DNA of 64,000 nucleotides from Leptoclinus maculatus (taxonomy: Eukaryota; Chordata; Actinopteri; Perciformes; Stichaeidae). Within the stretch, counting starts at the first letter, position 1. Each line of letters starts with the position of its first letter. The notes below the pieces were generated by a model. It was given only the letters and a program-made list of their open reading frames with translations, did no database searches and was not told where the DNA came from. Both the position numbers and the translations under genes were made by a program. The DNA lies in assembly GCA_032191485.1 (NCBI GenBank), contig JAVDOI010000012.1:8761135-8825134 (forward strand), written 5' to 3'. Positions 51,471 through 64,000 of this stretch are shown in pieces.

Positions 51471-52520
51471 AGTAATAACCTTTTAAGAAAAAAGTCCAGA
51501 TTTCTATCTCCCCTTCATAACTCTTAATTCTTACTCTGTCTTCTCTTCTTCTCTTTTAATAAACAGCAGAGTGGAACAAAGCCTCTGATTTCAAGCAGAC
51601 AAGGACACACCAGTCCAGTTACTACTCAGGGTTGCACAATATATAGATTAAGGCAGATATGATCTGAATTAAATACATTTTCTCTTTCCAAAAAGAGGAG
51701 GGGTACAGGAAAAAGAGAGAAGGAAAATAAATGAGGGTCGATGAAAGTATAGCAAGAGGCAGTTGGATCAACACTGGAGTTTTATCTGAGGCGCTGGTCT
51801 AGATGCAGTGCTGAGAGATTCAAACAGTAAAAGTCTGTTTATTACTGATAGATGCTTGATGGTGCTTAGATATGTCGACGCTTATCGCAACACAAATGCT
51901 GTTTCAAATGCCTTTGTATATTATGTTTGTGTGTGTCTGACAGAGTGAAAGAAGGTTAAAGAGGAAGAAGTTTGCTTGTGTCTCTACGTGTCTCAATGTG
52001 AGAAGATGTAGTGTGATTCACTGTTGGGTATTGTCTATGTATTTGATATTTGTGTTATGAAACACTCCTCTCTGGTGCAGGGGGGGCTACTTGTCCATAT
52101 TTCTACAGTAAAACAGGAAGTTGATGGGTCTTCTTCAAAGCTAAAATGGACACTTAAATAGTATGGACACTTGCAAAAAACGCACGTAAATGCACAATGT
52201 TTACAAACATTTTGATGTAGTAATATTGTAAACAGACAGTTTGAGGTTATGTGTGTGTTTTCGTGCATGCATACAGTGTGTGTGGTTTACAAAAGACTGA
52301 TGCTCTCAACATCTGGAGTTTGATTATGGTCATAGGAATAAGGCCCAAAATGATATATGTGTCTTTATGTGTGCAAATGGTTGTTTTTGAGTGTATAAAT
52401 ATTCGTCCAAACCGTCGATTTCTACCAGCCAACAGACCCTCGCCAAATACACTACCAACACATATTCTCCTCAGAGTCACACACTTTCACACTCACACAC
52501 ATACAGTTCATACATACGTT

Positions 52521-52526
<6 letters not shown>

Positions 52527-52559
<33 letters not shown>
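52527..52559. repeat. (AC)16 microsatellite
   Basis: A perfect AC array. Shorter ones at 54488-54513, 54759-54786, 56369-56399 and 57107-57132 complete the CA arrays on this side of the window. Confidence 0.96.
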
Positions 52560-52561
<2 letters not shown>

Positions 52562-54754
52562 CTCCCTTTTCCTGAAACCCTCCCTCACATACCAGAGTGA
52601 TTACCACGTCAATAGCTGTGATATGGTGAGACTGGGAGGTTGATTAATTTTTCAAAGTTTAGCTCCCACATCGCCGCAAGAACATTAAAAGTATAGGACA
52701 GTAACAGCATTGAGAACTATATAAAATATTTCCACTTGTTAACAAAACCTCCATGTAAGAACAACTTTTGCGCAGAAAGCATCAACCTATTAAAAGCATT
52801 AACATCTGCACACTCACTGCTGATGTTTAAGGTTAAATAAAACATGTTTATAAAAGGCTATCCACTGGACTCATTCTCTTGTCCTTTAAGACATTCAATA
52901 CCATCTTACCAACTGCAAAAATTGTAGAGACATAATGCAGGGCAAGCACTCACAATTCTACTTAATTGAATTCATCAGGAAAAGTTTAGAATGATTCACT
53001 CCCAGTATGTCATACCATGAACTATATTAATTTTTCCATTTTAGTCCACCATATGTGCTCAAACTGCTCCAAGAGATCAGTAACCATGGCTTTCAGAGTT
53101 CTATTAACATTAATAAAGCTGATAGAGATGCTTTCCACAATGCCTGTTCAGTGTCTCTGATCACTTAGGTAGGTTAGCTGGGATTTACACCTCCACACGG
53201 CAGTAAATAAAACACCAACAATAAACTTCCAAATGTTATCACTGATGACTTACAGCAGATCACTGAGAGATCTAAGCTAAGAAATAGCTGTGAGTGAGTC
53301 TCCCCTGTGCTGGAAGGTATTTATTACAATGACCTGCTGGCTCCATTCATCTTTGACTCTCTGCTGCATTGCCAACAGGATGAAAAAGTGTCTTTTTCCT
53401 CATCTGTTCTCCTCTCTCTCCATCCAGATAGCGGTTAATAGGCCATCTGACTGAGTTCCAACAGAAACACTCTGATTAAAAAGACATTCGTCCTCTGCCC
53501 GGACGCATCTCGCACTGTCTTATACAGAAGTCCAATCAGCACACAGACACACTCGTCCGCCCATATGCCGTCACATAACACATGTGTGCAGACACACACA
53601 AATGCAGAAATTCTTGTGTCTGTATTTATGTTTAATTTCTTTAGTTAAATGAGAGTTTCCATTGATAACGTGACATTAATGTAATAACTTGATGATACGC
53701 TGTTCTCTACAGCAGCCAAAGTATGTGAAGTGCGGTTTTATTTTACAAGATATTACAGCGGCAGTGTATGACTGCAGTGGATCCTCCTGATAACCTGCAG
53801 ATGACCTGCATGTGACCTCTGACTCCTCCATGCTGACCAGAGGGGAGGGGTCAGACTGATAGGAGTGACTGTCTGACACTAATGAGACAGCAGCCCACGA
53901 AAAGATGGACGAGCTGAGGGTAAAGAAACTCTTCCAAAAGCTTGATCTCAAATGCTCCTATCCCACACTCTGGTGACAGCTGCATGTGAGTAGCAAACAC
54001 ATGTAGAGGTAGAGGCGAGACGCATGCACAAACGCATTGAAACTGAGATTAGACTGTGTGAACAAACTCTGCGGGAGTTACTGTATCGCTATTATACTTG
54101 CTCATGCGTTCCCAGGCAGTTTGAGTCAGCACATGGCTTCCATGCCAGAGTCTGTAAAATGGGTAATGAATGCGGCAGGAAACTGTGTTGGATTCGGCAC
54201 ATGCAGCCCATCCAGATACATTCGAAACCATTCAGGACCAAAGCTAGCGTTAACACACTTAATGGGGCCAACTTAGTGTTACAAAATTGTTCTTTCACAT
54301 ACCCTTTTCACACTCATGGCTTCGTCTATGCAGAAGGCAATCCATCAACAGAGAAACCACCCACTATCAATCTACATACACAGGCTCGCCAACCGGCACA
54401 CAAGTAACTATAATCGCTGCAGATACACACTTTGTACAGACACAACCATGCCCCTTTTCTACGCTTCTTATTCACACACGCACACAAACACACACACACA
54501 CACACACACACACATGAAGTAAATACACACGCAAGCAGTCACATATAGTACCTCTGTGTTGGCACTAAACAACCACTCTTTTGGGCATGTACACACACCA
54601 TGCCAATCCATAAATCAGATGATAATTGAGTAGCATTGCACCAGTAATAAACAGAGAAGTATAAACAGACAGTGTCTGGGCTGGGTTCCCCACCTCCCAC
54701 TGGTATGCTGCTGGCTGCCTTCCTGGCAACTCAAAAACACACAAGCACACGCAT

Positions 54755-54786
<32 letters not shown>

Positions 54787-55543
54787 ATTGCTGAATAGCT
54801 GTTGGGTTTATAGACAAATGTAAAAACAGTGTGATAAGAGCAAAAACACACATGATAGCAATGCAATGGGAAGAAGCTTTGCAGAAGTCAACGCAACTGA
54901 GAGGCAATACGTCTCCAGTGACATAAGTCAGGAAACATATAAAGTCTCTCATTGTGTTATTGCTGTGAAAGGAATGAAGACCAAGATTTGTTTGCCATAA
55001 ATGCATAGTACATTTACTGTCCCTCTGGGATAGTCAAATCTAAGCTTGCTGGGAATCAGATGTGAGCCAAAATGCCCCAATTTCCAACTTTATACCTGGG
55101 AAAGTTTAAAACCAACCAAACAGTCATGGCATGATGTCAAAAGTGATGGCTAGGGACAATGGCGGTGGTGTCATGATGACATGTTTAACAGGCACACTGA
55201 GAACTACTTACCCAGGTCTGCAGACGTCGATACATGGAAAAAAAATGATAGGACATTAAGCCACATGATTAAAAACATCACATGTGCAAACAGTAACACT
55301 GTGCATTTCTAGAGTGTGATTACATCAGGCAAAAAGCATGACAGCGTGGAAGTGGTTTCAAGTGCTGGGGAGGACTAAATCTAGACAGTTTATGTTCCGT
55401 GGATTAGTCCTTTATAAATAGAGCACTTAGGAATGAATTGAGATCTTACAAAGATCCGGTCACTTGGAGGGACACTGCTCTCTGAGGACACCCAGATGGT
55501 GTCTTGTGATGTATATGAATGTCACTGAATTTTTGACCCTCAC

Positions 55544-55737
55544 CTCTCAAGATCAGCGATTTTCTTCTCCTTGCACAATTTGTCCATCTCAGCATCCCTT
55601 AGAGCTGCCATTAGCCTCTCAACTTCCAATTGTGACTTCCCAGATTCCTCTTTGTTGCGAGCTACTTCCTGCTCCAGAAGCCTTAGACGATCTGTGATGT
55701 CTGGACACTTCCGGACTGTTTCTTCCGTGTTTTGGGT
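55544..55737 (-). CDS. erc2: ERC2-like exon: DITDRL to KIADLE coiled coil
   Basis: This 194-bp exon has 64 codons plus two bases of a split Arg codon. It begins after a pyrimidine-rich acceptor ending CCGAAAG and ends at a GTGAGG donor; reading past the donor meets a TGA at once. After a short non-conserved start (TQNTEETVRK), residues 11-64 align without gaps to the ERC block around EFADRLKQLDKE and AQAEVDRLLEILKEVE. Here they read CPDITDRLRLLEQEVARN, SQLEVERLMAALRDAE and KEKKIADLE. Leu at heptad positions and the highly charged composition mark it as coiled coil. Compared with mammalian ERC1/2 it is clearly more diverged than the C-terminal exons. It enters in phase 0 and leaves in phase 2, which requires the next exon to supply one base. 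Confidence 0.9.
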
Positions 55738-56364
55738 CTTTCGGAAGAAGACAGGACACAGGGAGCAAGTGGATACATTAGTGATCCACAATACACTACA
55801 TAGTGTATTGTTATGGAAGTATCAAAGCATATAGTGACCCGTTTAGGACATCCCAGACTCAGTGTTTCAAGCATTGCTCTGTTTAAAGATCTTTGTGAGA
55901 GTTAGCTACATTTTCAGTTTAACCTGCAAGTTGTCGCAGTTATTTTAACATTCATTAGCTTTAGCTGTCCTTTGTTAGCAAATAACTCATTGTTCTTCTG
56001 AACTCCTTATGTACCAGCTACAGATTAGTTTGGGATAATTTGAGCAACATATGCATTAACTTAAGTAATTAGTTAATCAAATCTACACCATAATCATTAA
56101 GCTGTACCTTCAAACAATACATATATCCAAAATGCCAGTTTAAGCTGAGAAAGAAAAGCTTAGCCTTAGAAAGTACACCTGAAGCTAACAAACTGACAGT
56201 GCAGTCCGAGGCTGACCAAGTATAGCTGAAAATGACAAAGGACAGCTACGGCTGATGGATGTTGGGCTCAGCGTGACAAAATACAGCTCAGACAGATTAA
56301 AGTTAAGCCAGGTCTGGCAACAGAGATCTGAGAGAGTCTGAGATGTCCTAAAATGGCCTCTTCT

Positions 56365-56401
<37 letters not shown>

Positions 56402-56450
56402 CAGGAACAAACAAACAAACAAATAAGAGGCATAAAATAAGAGAACCTAC
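55738..56450 (-). other. 713-bp intron between the linker micro-exon and the DITDRL exon
   Basis: A short intron with a CA array (56369-56399). Plus-strand sequence from about 56150 to 56320 has loose repetition of AGCTGA and TGACAAA motifs. No coding content was seen. Confidence 0.55.
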
Positions 56451-56492
56451 CGTGGGGCTTCCTGCTGGAGGCCTATCTACTTTGGCTGGAAC
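56451..56492 (-). CDS. erc2: Candidate 14-codon linker exon of the ERC2-like gene
   Basis: A 42-bp open segment on the minus strand, reading VPAKVDRPPAGSPT, lies between a CTTCTAG acceptor with a T-rich tract and a strong GTAGGT donor. It is phase 0 at both ends, so it can be included or skipped without breaking the frame between the 60473 and 55544 exons. It has no counterpart that I recall in the canonical ERC coiled coil. It extends the proline-rich character of the end of the preceding exon, which suggests that the two together form a flexible hinge. Support is splice signals, phase and composition only, with no homology, so a chance match to splice consensus remains possible. A short symmetrical exon of this kind is a good candidate for alternative splicing. 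Confidence 0.5.
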
Positions 56493-59400
56493 CTAGAAGT
56501 TAATACAAATAGATAAAACAGATGTTAAAATAAGAATGCAGCTCATAAGAGAGAGATTGGACACTGACAATTACAGAAGGTCAGATGTGAGATCATTGTG
56601 CATGGGTAGCTTTGAAACCTAAAGGAAAAGGTAAGTCAATCCTGAGTATGCGGTTAGGGTCACAATCTAGCTGAAGCAGAACCAATCTGTGCCCTCATCC
56701 GCTTTCATCCCTTCATCACCCCCCACCCACGGTTCCTCTGCTGCCTGCTTTTCTGTGGTTTGCATCTATCAGATGCCTCCCCGGGGCGTCCGTCATGTAG
56801 AGTTTGGAGTTCAGTCATTATCATTATAAAATTACTGTCTCTCTCTCTGTTTGGCTGCGATTTTATGAGACCACCAAACATCAAAAAAAAATCTAAGTAA
56901 AATGTTGAAAAAAAAAAGACTGATGAATTCTTTCTTCTCTGAGAAAAAATGTCCCAAAGGAAGTTTGTACCCTTGAATTATCTTTCTCTCTCTTTCGCTT
57001 GGTCTGCACTTCACTCTGTCTTCTGTGTTTGCGAAGATTGTTTAACTTGTTGAAACAGCTGAGGCCGCTCGTTTAAACATCATCAAGTGAGCACGCACAA
57101 ACACAGACACACACACACACACACACACACACTGAGCAATTTATTGTTGGGTCTACATAGGTCTGGGACTGTACATGTAGCTCTGCTTGAGTCTGTCATT
57201 AAAAAAAAAACAAGGAGTGTCTGTTAACTATTATCACTAGCCAATCTGAACAAATGCCTCTTTTTACTTTATAATTTCCCAAATAAACTATATGCATAAG
57301 TTGGCCCCTGAATATGAGAGATACTGCCATGGGCACAGCACATGGAGTACAACAAAATGTTTAAAACGATCTTTAGAGAACATTCATGCATACTGAGGTA
57401 ACTTAGCAGAAACACATTTGTAAATGTCAATGATGGCATTATTGTAGACTATGACTCGTTTATTCTGTGTACTTGTTTTTTGTTCACACATTTGTATGTC
57501 CGTGGATATGACGTTGACTAACCTGTCTACAATATATGTGCCACATGTGACCTTAAAAAGCCCCTAAAGCTTGTCACCTAATGTGTATACTATACAAATG
57601 TGACTGTACTAAGGACTACATGATGTGAAAAAGGGGAACACTTGGCCCTCTGGAAGGCAAGCAGAGTCATTGTTTACCTCGTCCTCACCCCCCCCCCCTC
57701 CCCATTACCTCCAAACCTAGCCTCATTCACTCGTGCACACGCATCAAACCCAATCTTAGCTTGCACAAAACGCATTAGGCCTAAGTGGACCAGAGTTTGT
57801 TATGTTCTTTCAGTGGAAAACTGAAAATACATAAAGGGGGAAAACAGGGGCTGAGAGGACATTGGGTCCAACAGGAATTTGTGATATTATGACAGGAGGG
57901 GGAAGGCCAGTAAAGATACGATTACATATTTGGTCAACGGAATTATTATTATCATTCCTGGAAATGTCTCAGAAGTGTAAATATTACAAATAAGTTAAAT
58001 ATGTGTGGCCACCAGGATCTGAAGTGGGTCAGAGGATACACAGTCACATCGAGGTTGGGTAGCATTTAAAAAAAAGTTTTGGCTCCTAAAGGTAATATTT
58101 GTCTTTGCATATCTTGGATATGACAGCATTCAATCTCATTAAATGATCTGTCAGTGCAAAAAACTGACAATGTCAATGTTTGAAAGTCTTATCTCCATGT
58201 TATTGTCAAAAAGAAAAAGAGACCAACAAAAAAAGAAAAACGCAACGAAAAAGGTAAGAAGATATGACATCCGCCTGGTTTGAAAAGAGTCTTTTGAATA
58301 GGACTCAAAAGTGAGTTGAGGTGTGGTGACTGCTTGCTGAATCAAGCCAAGCTTCTTTGGAAAGGATATTGCCTTCCCTGAGGTTATTTACAATGTTCTC
58401 TTTGAAGAGCTAGTGTTTAGTTCCAGAAGTCCTTTATTAACCCCGGCATCAACAAATACCGTTTTATGGGAAGAGGATGAGGATGCAGTGAAGTCAACAG
58501 AGCTCTGAGGTCAAGATAAAAAGCTCCGCTAACAGCTTGACTGAGTCAACAATACAAACATCTGCAAATACAGTGAGTGGGCCACCGTGTCTACACGACC
58601 TGATGGCAAACACAAAGTCAACATCTGCATGAGAGGTAAATGTTCGTCAGGCAAAAAGCTGATTTCTCCATTTTTGGAGGAATTTGAGATTTACTTCAAA
58701 GAAATATGCTTCTAATACAACTATTGGATTCATGTCATGATCCCCAAAGCATTAACTGTATATCAAGCTGGTTTGTGAGGAAGATACTTTTTTTCTGATA
58801 TGATCACATTGTCCAAATGCAATTATTTTGCACAACAGCAGCAATATCTTACAGTCACAAGGGAAATTCAGCTAATTTTCTCAGGAAATGTCTTTATTAT
58901 ATTAATTCAAATCACAAACAGCACATTTTGCTGTATAGTTTGTGTCAAAACCTGATGAATCTATATAGCCAAACACTTTTTTTAAGAAGTACAATAAGGA
59001 AATGCCCAAATAACCTAGCTTTCCTTTATTGTTACACATTTCACATCACATTTCATCTACAACACCTACTGAAGCTTTTGCGGATTAATAAAGTTGTATT
59101 GTTTTCTATTGTATTGTATTGTATTGTATTGCTGTGCAAAACTGAACTTTACATTATTTAGACCAAAGTACATGTGGTTGTCAGGATAAAATCGTGTTAT
59201 ACACTGATGGCACTGAGGTCAATGTGCGCTTGTGTTTGTGCGGTAGGTCTGTTTGATCAGAATCTAATCTCAGGCACCGTTTCAGTTCAGCCTCACAACC
59301 TTTTACACACCACTCCACTATAATAAGATCAAACACACCTGCACACTTGAACACATTCAGACACCCACACATCCGCAGAAAAATAAATTCAACTGTTGTT

Positions 59401-60472
59401 TCTGTACTGGCCTGCATGAACGGGCACACAGAAAGAAACACACACATACACACACACTCACAAATATAAACATACAAACATCAGCTGTGTTTTTGAAGAA
59501 TCTGCAAGTTTACATAACAGGTCTGATTGCTGCCAGGTACACAAAATAGTCCAATTATGGCAACACTTCTGTCAGAGTGTGAAACTGCCTGCTACAAAGA
59601 GTTATGGAGCTGCTGTCTCTTTCATGTGGTGCCACGTCAACATTCAACAAGATATCATTTCACAGGAATGAGATGTGTGTATGCTTTTTATGAGAATAAA
59701 AGAAAACATTCTCATAAATTCTGGCAGGGCAAGATTCTGTCCTGGCTTGTAAGCCTGGAAGAGGGAAAACAAGGGAGAAAAAAGACAGCCAGGCCTCTGA
59801 CTTGGCACCCGGACAGGGTTAGAAGGATCTTTTACGTGCATAAATCACTCTCTCTTAATTCATCCCTTTATCCTGTGGGACAACATGCAGGCAGGCCCTT
59901 TGCTAACAATATTGTGGATGCATACAGGCGGTAAGAGAGTGGAATTACTATTACTGTAGATGTAAGCAGTGTAAATACATGGTGCAAGTAGTGTATTATA
60001 ACCAGTGCAGAGTGGTTGTAAAAGTTAATTATTTTAATTATTTGTGTACAATGAAAGATAATCACAAAGCGTCATGATGTTCGTTTGAAGTATTCAACAG
60101 TAAAAGGTACTTGTTATTATTTGTTTTATGAGGTCTTTGAAACGAGATCTTGTGTTTGGGCTCATTTTAGAGCTTGGCACAAGAGGCGAAGCATGTGCAA
60201 ATCTGTTATGATGTGGATAACGATGAAAAGTTGATGGCTGTTTGTCTGCAGTCCATACACATACCAGACTATCAATCTTGTGTACAATGCTTGTATCAAC
60301 ATGCACACCGTTTCAACCACACATTTTAGTTTGGGATATTTCATATAAAATGGAAATACAATATCCAAAACATGTTTTACAAAAACACTGCATGTCACAC
60401 GCACACAACTTTTTTGCTGTCTACAAAGCATCCTAAGGTATCATGACTTCATCAAAAACAATCCATACTGAC
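56493..60472 (-). other. Intron between the ERVIES exon and the linker micro-exon
   Basis: A 4.0-kb intron. It has one CA array (57107-57132), a short C run near 57689-57698 and a TATTG pentanucleotide tail at 59081-59131. It was searched for the expected EKESSLIDLKEHASSL and IEQKKEEC coiled-coil segment of ERC proteins, and none was recognised. Confidence 0.6.
59081..59131 (+). repeat. (TATTG)n pentanucleotide tail after a GGATTAATAAAGTT motif
   Basis: CGGATTAATAAAGTTGTATT is followed by imperfect TATTG units, a form typical of the microsatellite tail of a retroposed element. Confidence 0.5.
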
Positions 60473-60661
60473 CGCTCCATCAGGCCTCTGGTTCGGAGTC
60501 AGGACGGAGTTAGCAGGCTGACTCTGGGACAGTTTCTGGGGCTGCAGGGCTGAAAGTTTGTCCTTTAATACCTGGTTCTCCTTTCTCATCTGTTCCAGCT
60601 CCTCCAGCCGAACCCTGTCTTCCCGCTCCTTCTGCTCACGCAGACTCTCAATTACTCGCTC
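60473..60661 (-). CDS. erc2: ERC2-like exon: ERVIES coiled coil running into a Pro/Ser/Gln-rich linker (most 5' exon seen)
   Basis: ERC proteins are long coiled-coil scaffolds of the presynaptic active zone that bind RIM, liprin-alpha, Munc13 and bassoon/piccolo. On the minus strand this 189-bp exon (63 codons, phase 0 at both ends) follows a CTATTTCAG acceptor and ends at a GTCAGT donor. It opens with ERVIESLREQKEREDR, which corresponds to the conserved ERIIERLKEQ block of ERC proteins, and continues in register to about residue 40 (KENQVLKDKLSALQ). From there the family normally continues as coiled coil, but this exon switches to PQKLSQSQPANSV and ends NQRPDGA, which cannot form a coil. The open frame, good splice sites and phase agreement with the next exon support it. 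The upstream ERC exons are not visible before base 64000. The sequence matches the ERC family clearly; the ERC2 assignment rests on the downstream exons. Confidence 0.88.
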
Positions 60662-63600
60662 CTGAAATAGTAAACAGACAAGAGAAAATAATGTTTGATG
60701 AGTGGTGTGAGTAGTATTATAGTAAAGAGCCTAGATAGCTATCATCTGCATAAAAGCCTGTTCACATTTTTAAAATGTGTGTTTTGCTTCCAGCGTGCAA
60801 AAGATTGCCAGCCCTTTGTGATTTCAGTTATTTCCTATCAATATTGAGGGTCTGGCTGTTTAGGCCCCGCCAGCATGCCTCGCAAAGTGAGGCTAAAGAC
60901 AAACTCATAGATGCCCATCATAAATAATGCTTCCATAAATAATACTGCCATAAATAATAGCATGGACATGAGGAGATCAGAGCCAAGTAGAACAGGAGGA
61001 AGCAGGAGAAGGGTGGAGGGACAGAGACAGATACATTTAGAATGGATTGGACAGTACTGTAGATCACTCCCTAGTGACTCTGCATCGCCTGCTGATAAGC
61101 CAAGTTGGAATGTTTGCATCATCATTTTCTCTATTCTCTAATCATATCGGACAGTGGGAGGACCACGGCTTTGGGCATTGGCTTGAGACCAGGTCCACGC
61201 CATGGGTGGCGGAGCATGCAAGGTGTGTGTAGTAGGTGTGTGTTAAGGTGTGGACTGAAGTGATTATCAAGGTGTTTACTCAGGTGTTTATTTAGGCACA
61301 GAGCACAGCTCAGCAATGAGGCTTTACGATGTGGCATCGCTGCATGATTGGCAGCTTTAAAACCTTGGGTAATTGAACAAATACACCCACTAACTAGACC
61401 TGGCACAGTAACGCACTGCATAGTGGGCTTTGGAGGAGAGGGTGAGAAAGAGAGAGAGATCATAAAGGGAGAGAGACCACATGGCTAATAGGTCCTGGGT
61501 GTTTTCCCGACATTATGAAATATCTCTAGGATGTTTGGGGTTTTGCGAAAGGGACCGGGATGTGATAATAAAACCTGCCTCTATGAGACTTGAGTGTGGA
61601 GCACACGTAAACACAACAAAAATACACACACATTTCATCACAGACAGGCACACACACACACACACGCGTATACAAACACCAAAGAGCAGGGCTCAGCTCG
61701 GGCACAATGCCCCAGCCAGTTAATTAGAACCACAGCACTGTGGCTAGCAACTGGCTCCAAGAGCAGGTTTGTGACAGGGAGTGTGATTAGCAACACACAC
61801 ACTCGCTCTTGTAAACACATTACACCCACCCTGTGTTGACCACAAAGTCTGAAAAGCTCGCCATCGTTCTCCTCATCTTAGCTGAATTATATGTAGGCTG
61901 CATCAGAAGTGGTTTCTTGGTAAACAGACGGGCCAAGGCAGAAAAGGGATTTACAGTTTATTGTTGCCATTATACTATTCATTTCAAAGTCTGTCAGCAA
62001 CAAAAACAAATGTAGGTGATAAAAGATCATTTTAAGTGAAAACATCTATGTAGTGAATGAAAAACACATAAGCCAACATCTAGTCTATTAATAGATTCAT
62101 TTTAGTGAGCAAAAAGCAAACAATTATTTTTCTTGTAGAGTCAATAAATTCAGTGTGGTTCAAGTGAAATAAAATGAAATACCATTTGAGTAAATAATTG
62201 CAGCCTATAGGGGAGACACACACAGATAGACACACTCCACGCTCCACACATATCTGTCATGAACTCAAGCACCCCTGTGTCTGACTCCACTTCACCTGCT
62301 TTCACATGATCAGTGTCAAAGCACTTAACATTCAGTAAAGGACATATATTTCTTATTGAGGAGGCTTTGTTAGCTGACTCAGCACAAATGTGATACCTCC
62401 CATTCAGAACCAAACTTTGATCTAGTTTTAATACCACCTTTTTAAAATGTCAGTAACGAAGCATAGCGCTAGGTCAGGCAGAGCACTTGAAGTCAGGCTT
62501 GTATCAGCTGTTTGCAATATGCTTCACAAGGACTGGCTCATTCACAGCTGGTAACAACTAATCATATTCTCCAGTCAGGAGAGACTTACATTTTGTAATG
62601 GAAGCTCCTGTAGAGTGTTTTCTACTGACCTTGTCCCTTCAGTCCCAAAGACAAGTATGCACTTGGCAGGTCAGAGCACAAGTAACACATGCTAACGTAG
62701 CAAACAGAAACATGTAGCATTAACATAAAAACTGTGGCAGCCACTGGAAAAACAAGAAGTACAGCTGGACATCCACTTCTGTCCTAACTAGGAACTCTAT
62801 AAACTCTTAAGCAGCAGCCAGTGCCAACAAAATGTAAACCAGCATCCATCTTTTTTGCCTGCAGTACAAACAAACACGTAAATGGGAACCATTTGAGCCT
62901 GCAGCGCCAAATAAATCCTTTTTTAATGCTGTAGTACCAACAAATGTGTTCAACTTCATAACATGCAACAGACCTAAACAAGATCAAGTCCCCCTGAAAG
63001 TCAGTTCAAGGTAGACTTTATTTACTTCCAGACTAGGATTTGACATCTGCATGGTCATGGTCAGTATAGTATATATAACATCAAATCTAACCTGTGAATA
63101 AGCCTGTCTCCAATAAGAAATCACTCGCAAATTCATAAACAAATTGCTAAAGGCTTGTGTAGAATGGAAAACATCATTCTCAAAAGTAACTCCTCTACCA
63201 GGGAATATGGCAAATTCAGACTTTATTGGGTAAATGTACCTGTGCAATGAAATGCACTGCATTTCACTAAAGACGAAAAACCACAGTGACCAACAAGACC
63301 ATTCATCTTTTAATGTTAGTGGTGGCATGCTAGCTAAATGGTGTTGAGGTGAAGCTTTATGGAGACCAGCTGCTCTATCATGTTGCCAGAAAACAACAAA
63401 TGCTCACCCGTCCACCCATGTGGAGTTAGTCTGCTTAGTTCAACTTGATGCATATGTTACTGTGCTCATTATACTATTTGCTGAGGCTTTGTAGGCCAGT
63501 AAATCCAGTCTAAAATCAATGATGTTGATATTTTACAAACATTGGACCGGCACTACAAAGTCCTTTGAGACTTAAAAGTACAATAATAGTAGTCTCTTTC

Positions 63601-64000
63601 ATTAAGTTCCATGACGGTCAGTTACTCTTTTTTTCCTCTATATGTGAATGGCTGTGTTATCTGGAACAGAATTTCCATCCCAGTCTGATCCTTTGTAACT
63701 GGGTTCCTCTTGCCAGCTCTGTTCTTTGTCTTCTTCTTCCAAATGCCTTGCAGAAGTTACTCATTTTTTACTCTGCCTCCATCCTTACATTCCTTGACCC
63801 CTTCCTCCCTTAATTCTGAGGCCACCTCTTCCATCAGGGCTGTGCCTCTTCTGCCTGCCATTACACTTTTCCATCCCTCCAGTCCTCCCCTTTTCAAAAC
63901 TTCTATCCTCCTCTTATTCCATGGATCATTCCCTCCCTATGTTCAGCGCAGTTACAGACAGGGACTAATCCTCCGTCTACGTTCACCTTAGACCTCCCTT
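60662..64000 (-). other. Intron upstream of the ERVIES exon, running off the window
   Basis: No further ERC exon (for example an ALATLEEALSEK-type block) was recognised up to the window edge. Apart from a small 15-bp tandem repeat (60917-60961), a short CA run near 61650-61666 and C/T-rich sequence from 63710, the stretch is unremarkable. Confidence 0.6.
60917..60961. repeat. Three tandem copies of a 15-bp unit
   Basis: Three imperfect copies share the core CATAAATAAT: ATCATAAATAATGCT, TCCATAAATAATACT and GCCATAAATAATAGC. Confidence 0.85.

Noticed and set aside
55200..55245. GTAAGT donor on the minus strand after CGTCTGCAGACCTGG
   Set aside because: The only AG upstream leaves a 6-bp exon; there is no homology.
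60662..64000. Search for the next upstream ERC exon (LEEALSEK-type)
   Set aside because: No matching segment was found before the window edge, so it probably lies outside.

Overview
The window is nuclear DNA of a bony fish, most likely a percomorph teleost. The evidence is dense long (CA)n and (GT)n microsatellites, long intron-like stretches without open frames, and degenerate copies of two dispersed repeats that I recognise from spiny-rayed fish (24684-24912 and 27135-27655). Nearly all open frames are translated microsatellites or chance. There is no sign of prokaryotic, viral or organellar gene organisation.

One gene can be supported. It lies on the minus strand, and its 3' half covers about 54 kb. 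Nine coding exons (60473-60661, 56451-56492, 55544-55737, 48367-48460, 43514-43645, 39747-39907, 14830-14977, 10349-10510, 6464-6490) join in one frame: 1149 nt, 382 codons plus a stop, with splice phases that agree at every junction. The protein is the C-terminal half of an ERC/ELKS/CAST presynaptic active-zone scaffold. It is closest to ERC2 (CAST), judging by ELMGALEKTRQELDATK, RRKQLEEILEMK, the AAISEKDANIALLELSSSK block, a histidine-rich segment and the terminal DDEEGIWA, the RIM PDZ-binding tail. The N-terminal exons must lie to the right of the window, and the 3' UTR runs left from base 6463.

The C-terminal exons are well conserved, while the upstream ones are unusual. A coiled-coil stretch expected between the ERVIES and DITDRL blocks is replaced by a Pro/Ser/Gln-rich linker carried by two exons. 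The next exon (48367-48460) keeps only the ends of the usual segment, and its donor abuts a GT microsatellite. This looks like a diverged teleost ERC2 copy or a regulated isoform.

Layout: 1-6463, downstream flank and presumed 3' UTR; 6464-14977, the C-terminal exons; 14978-39746, a 24.8-kb intron with the recognisable dispersed repeats, CTCF-like and ZNF143-like motifs and many microsatellites; 39747-60661, six coiled-coil and linker exons, with a 350-bp GACA/GATA array and a purine minisatellite in the introns; 60662-64000, intron. No tRNA, rRNA, CRISPR array or complete transposon was seen.
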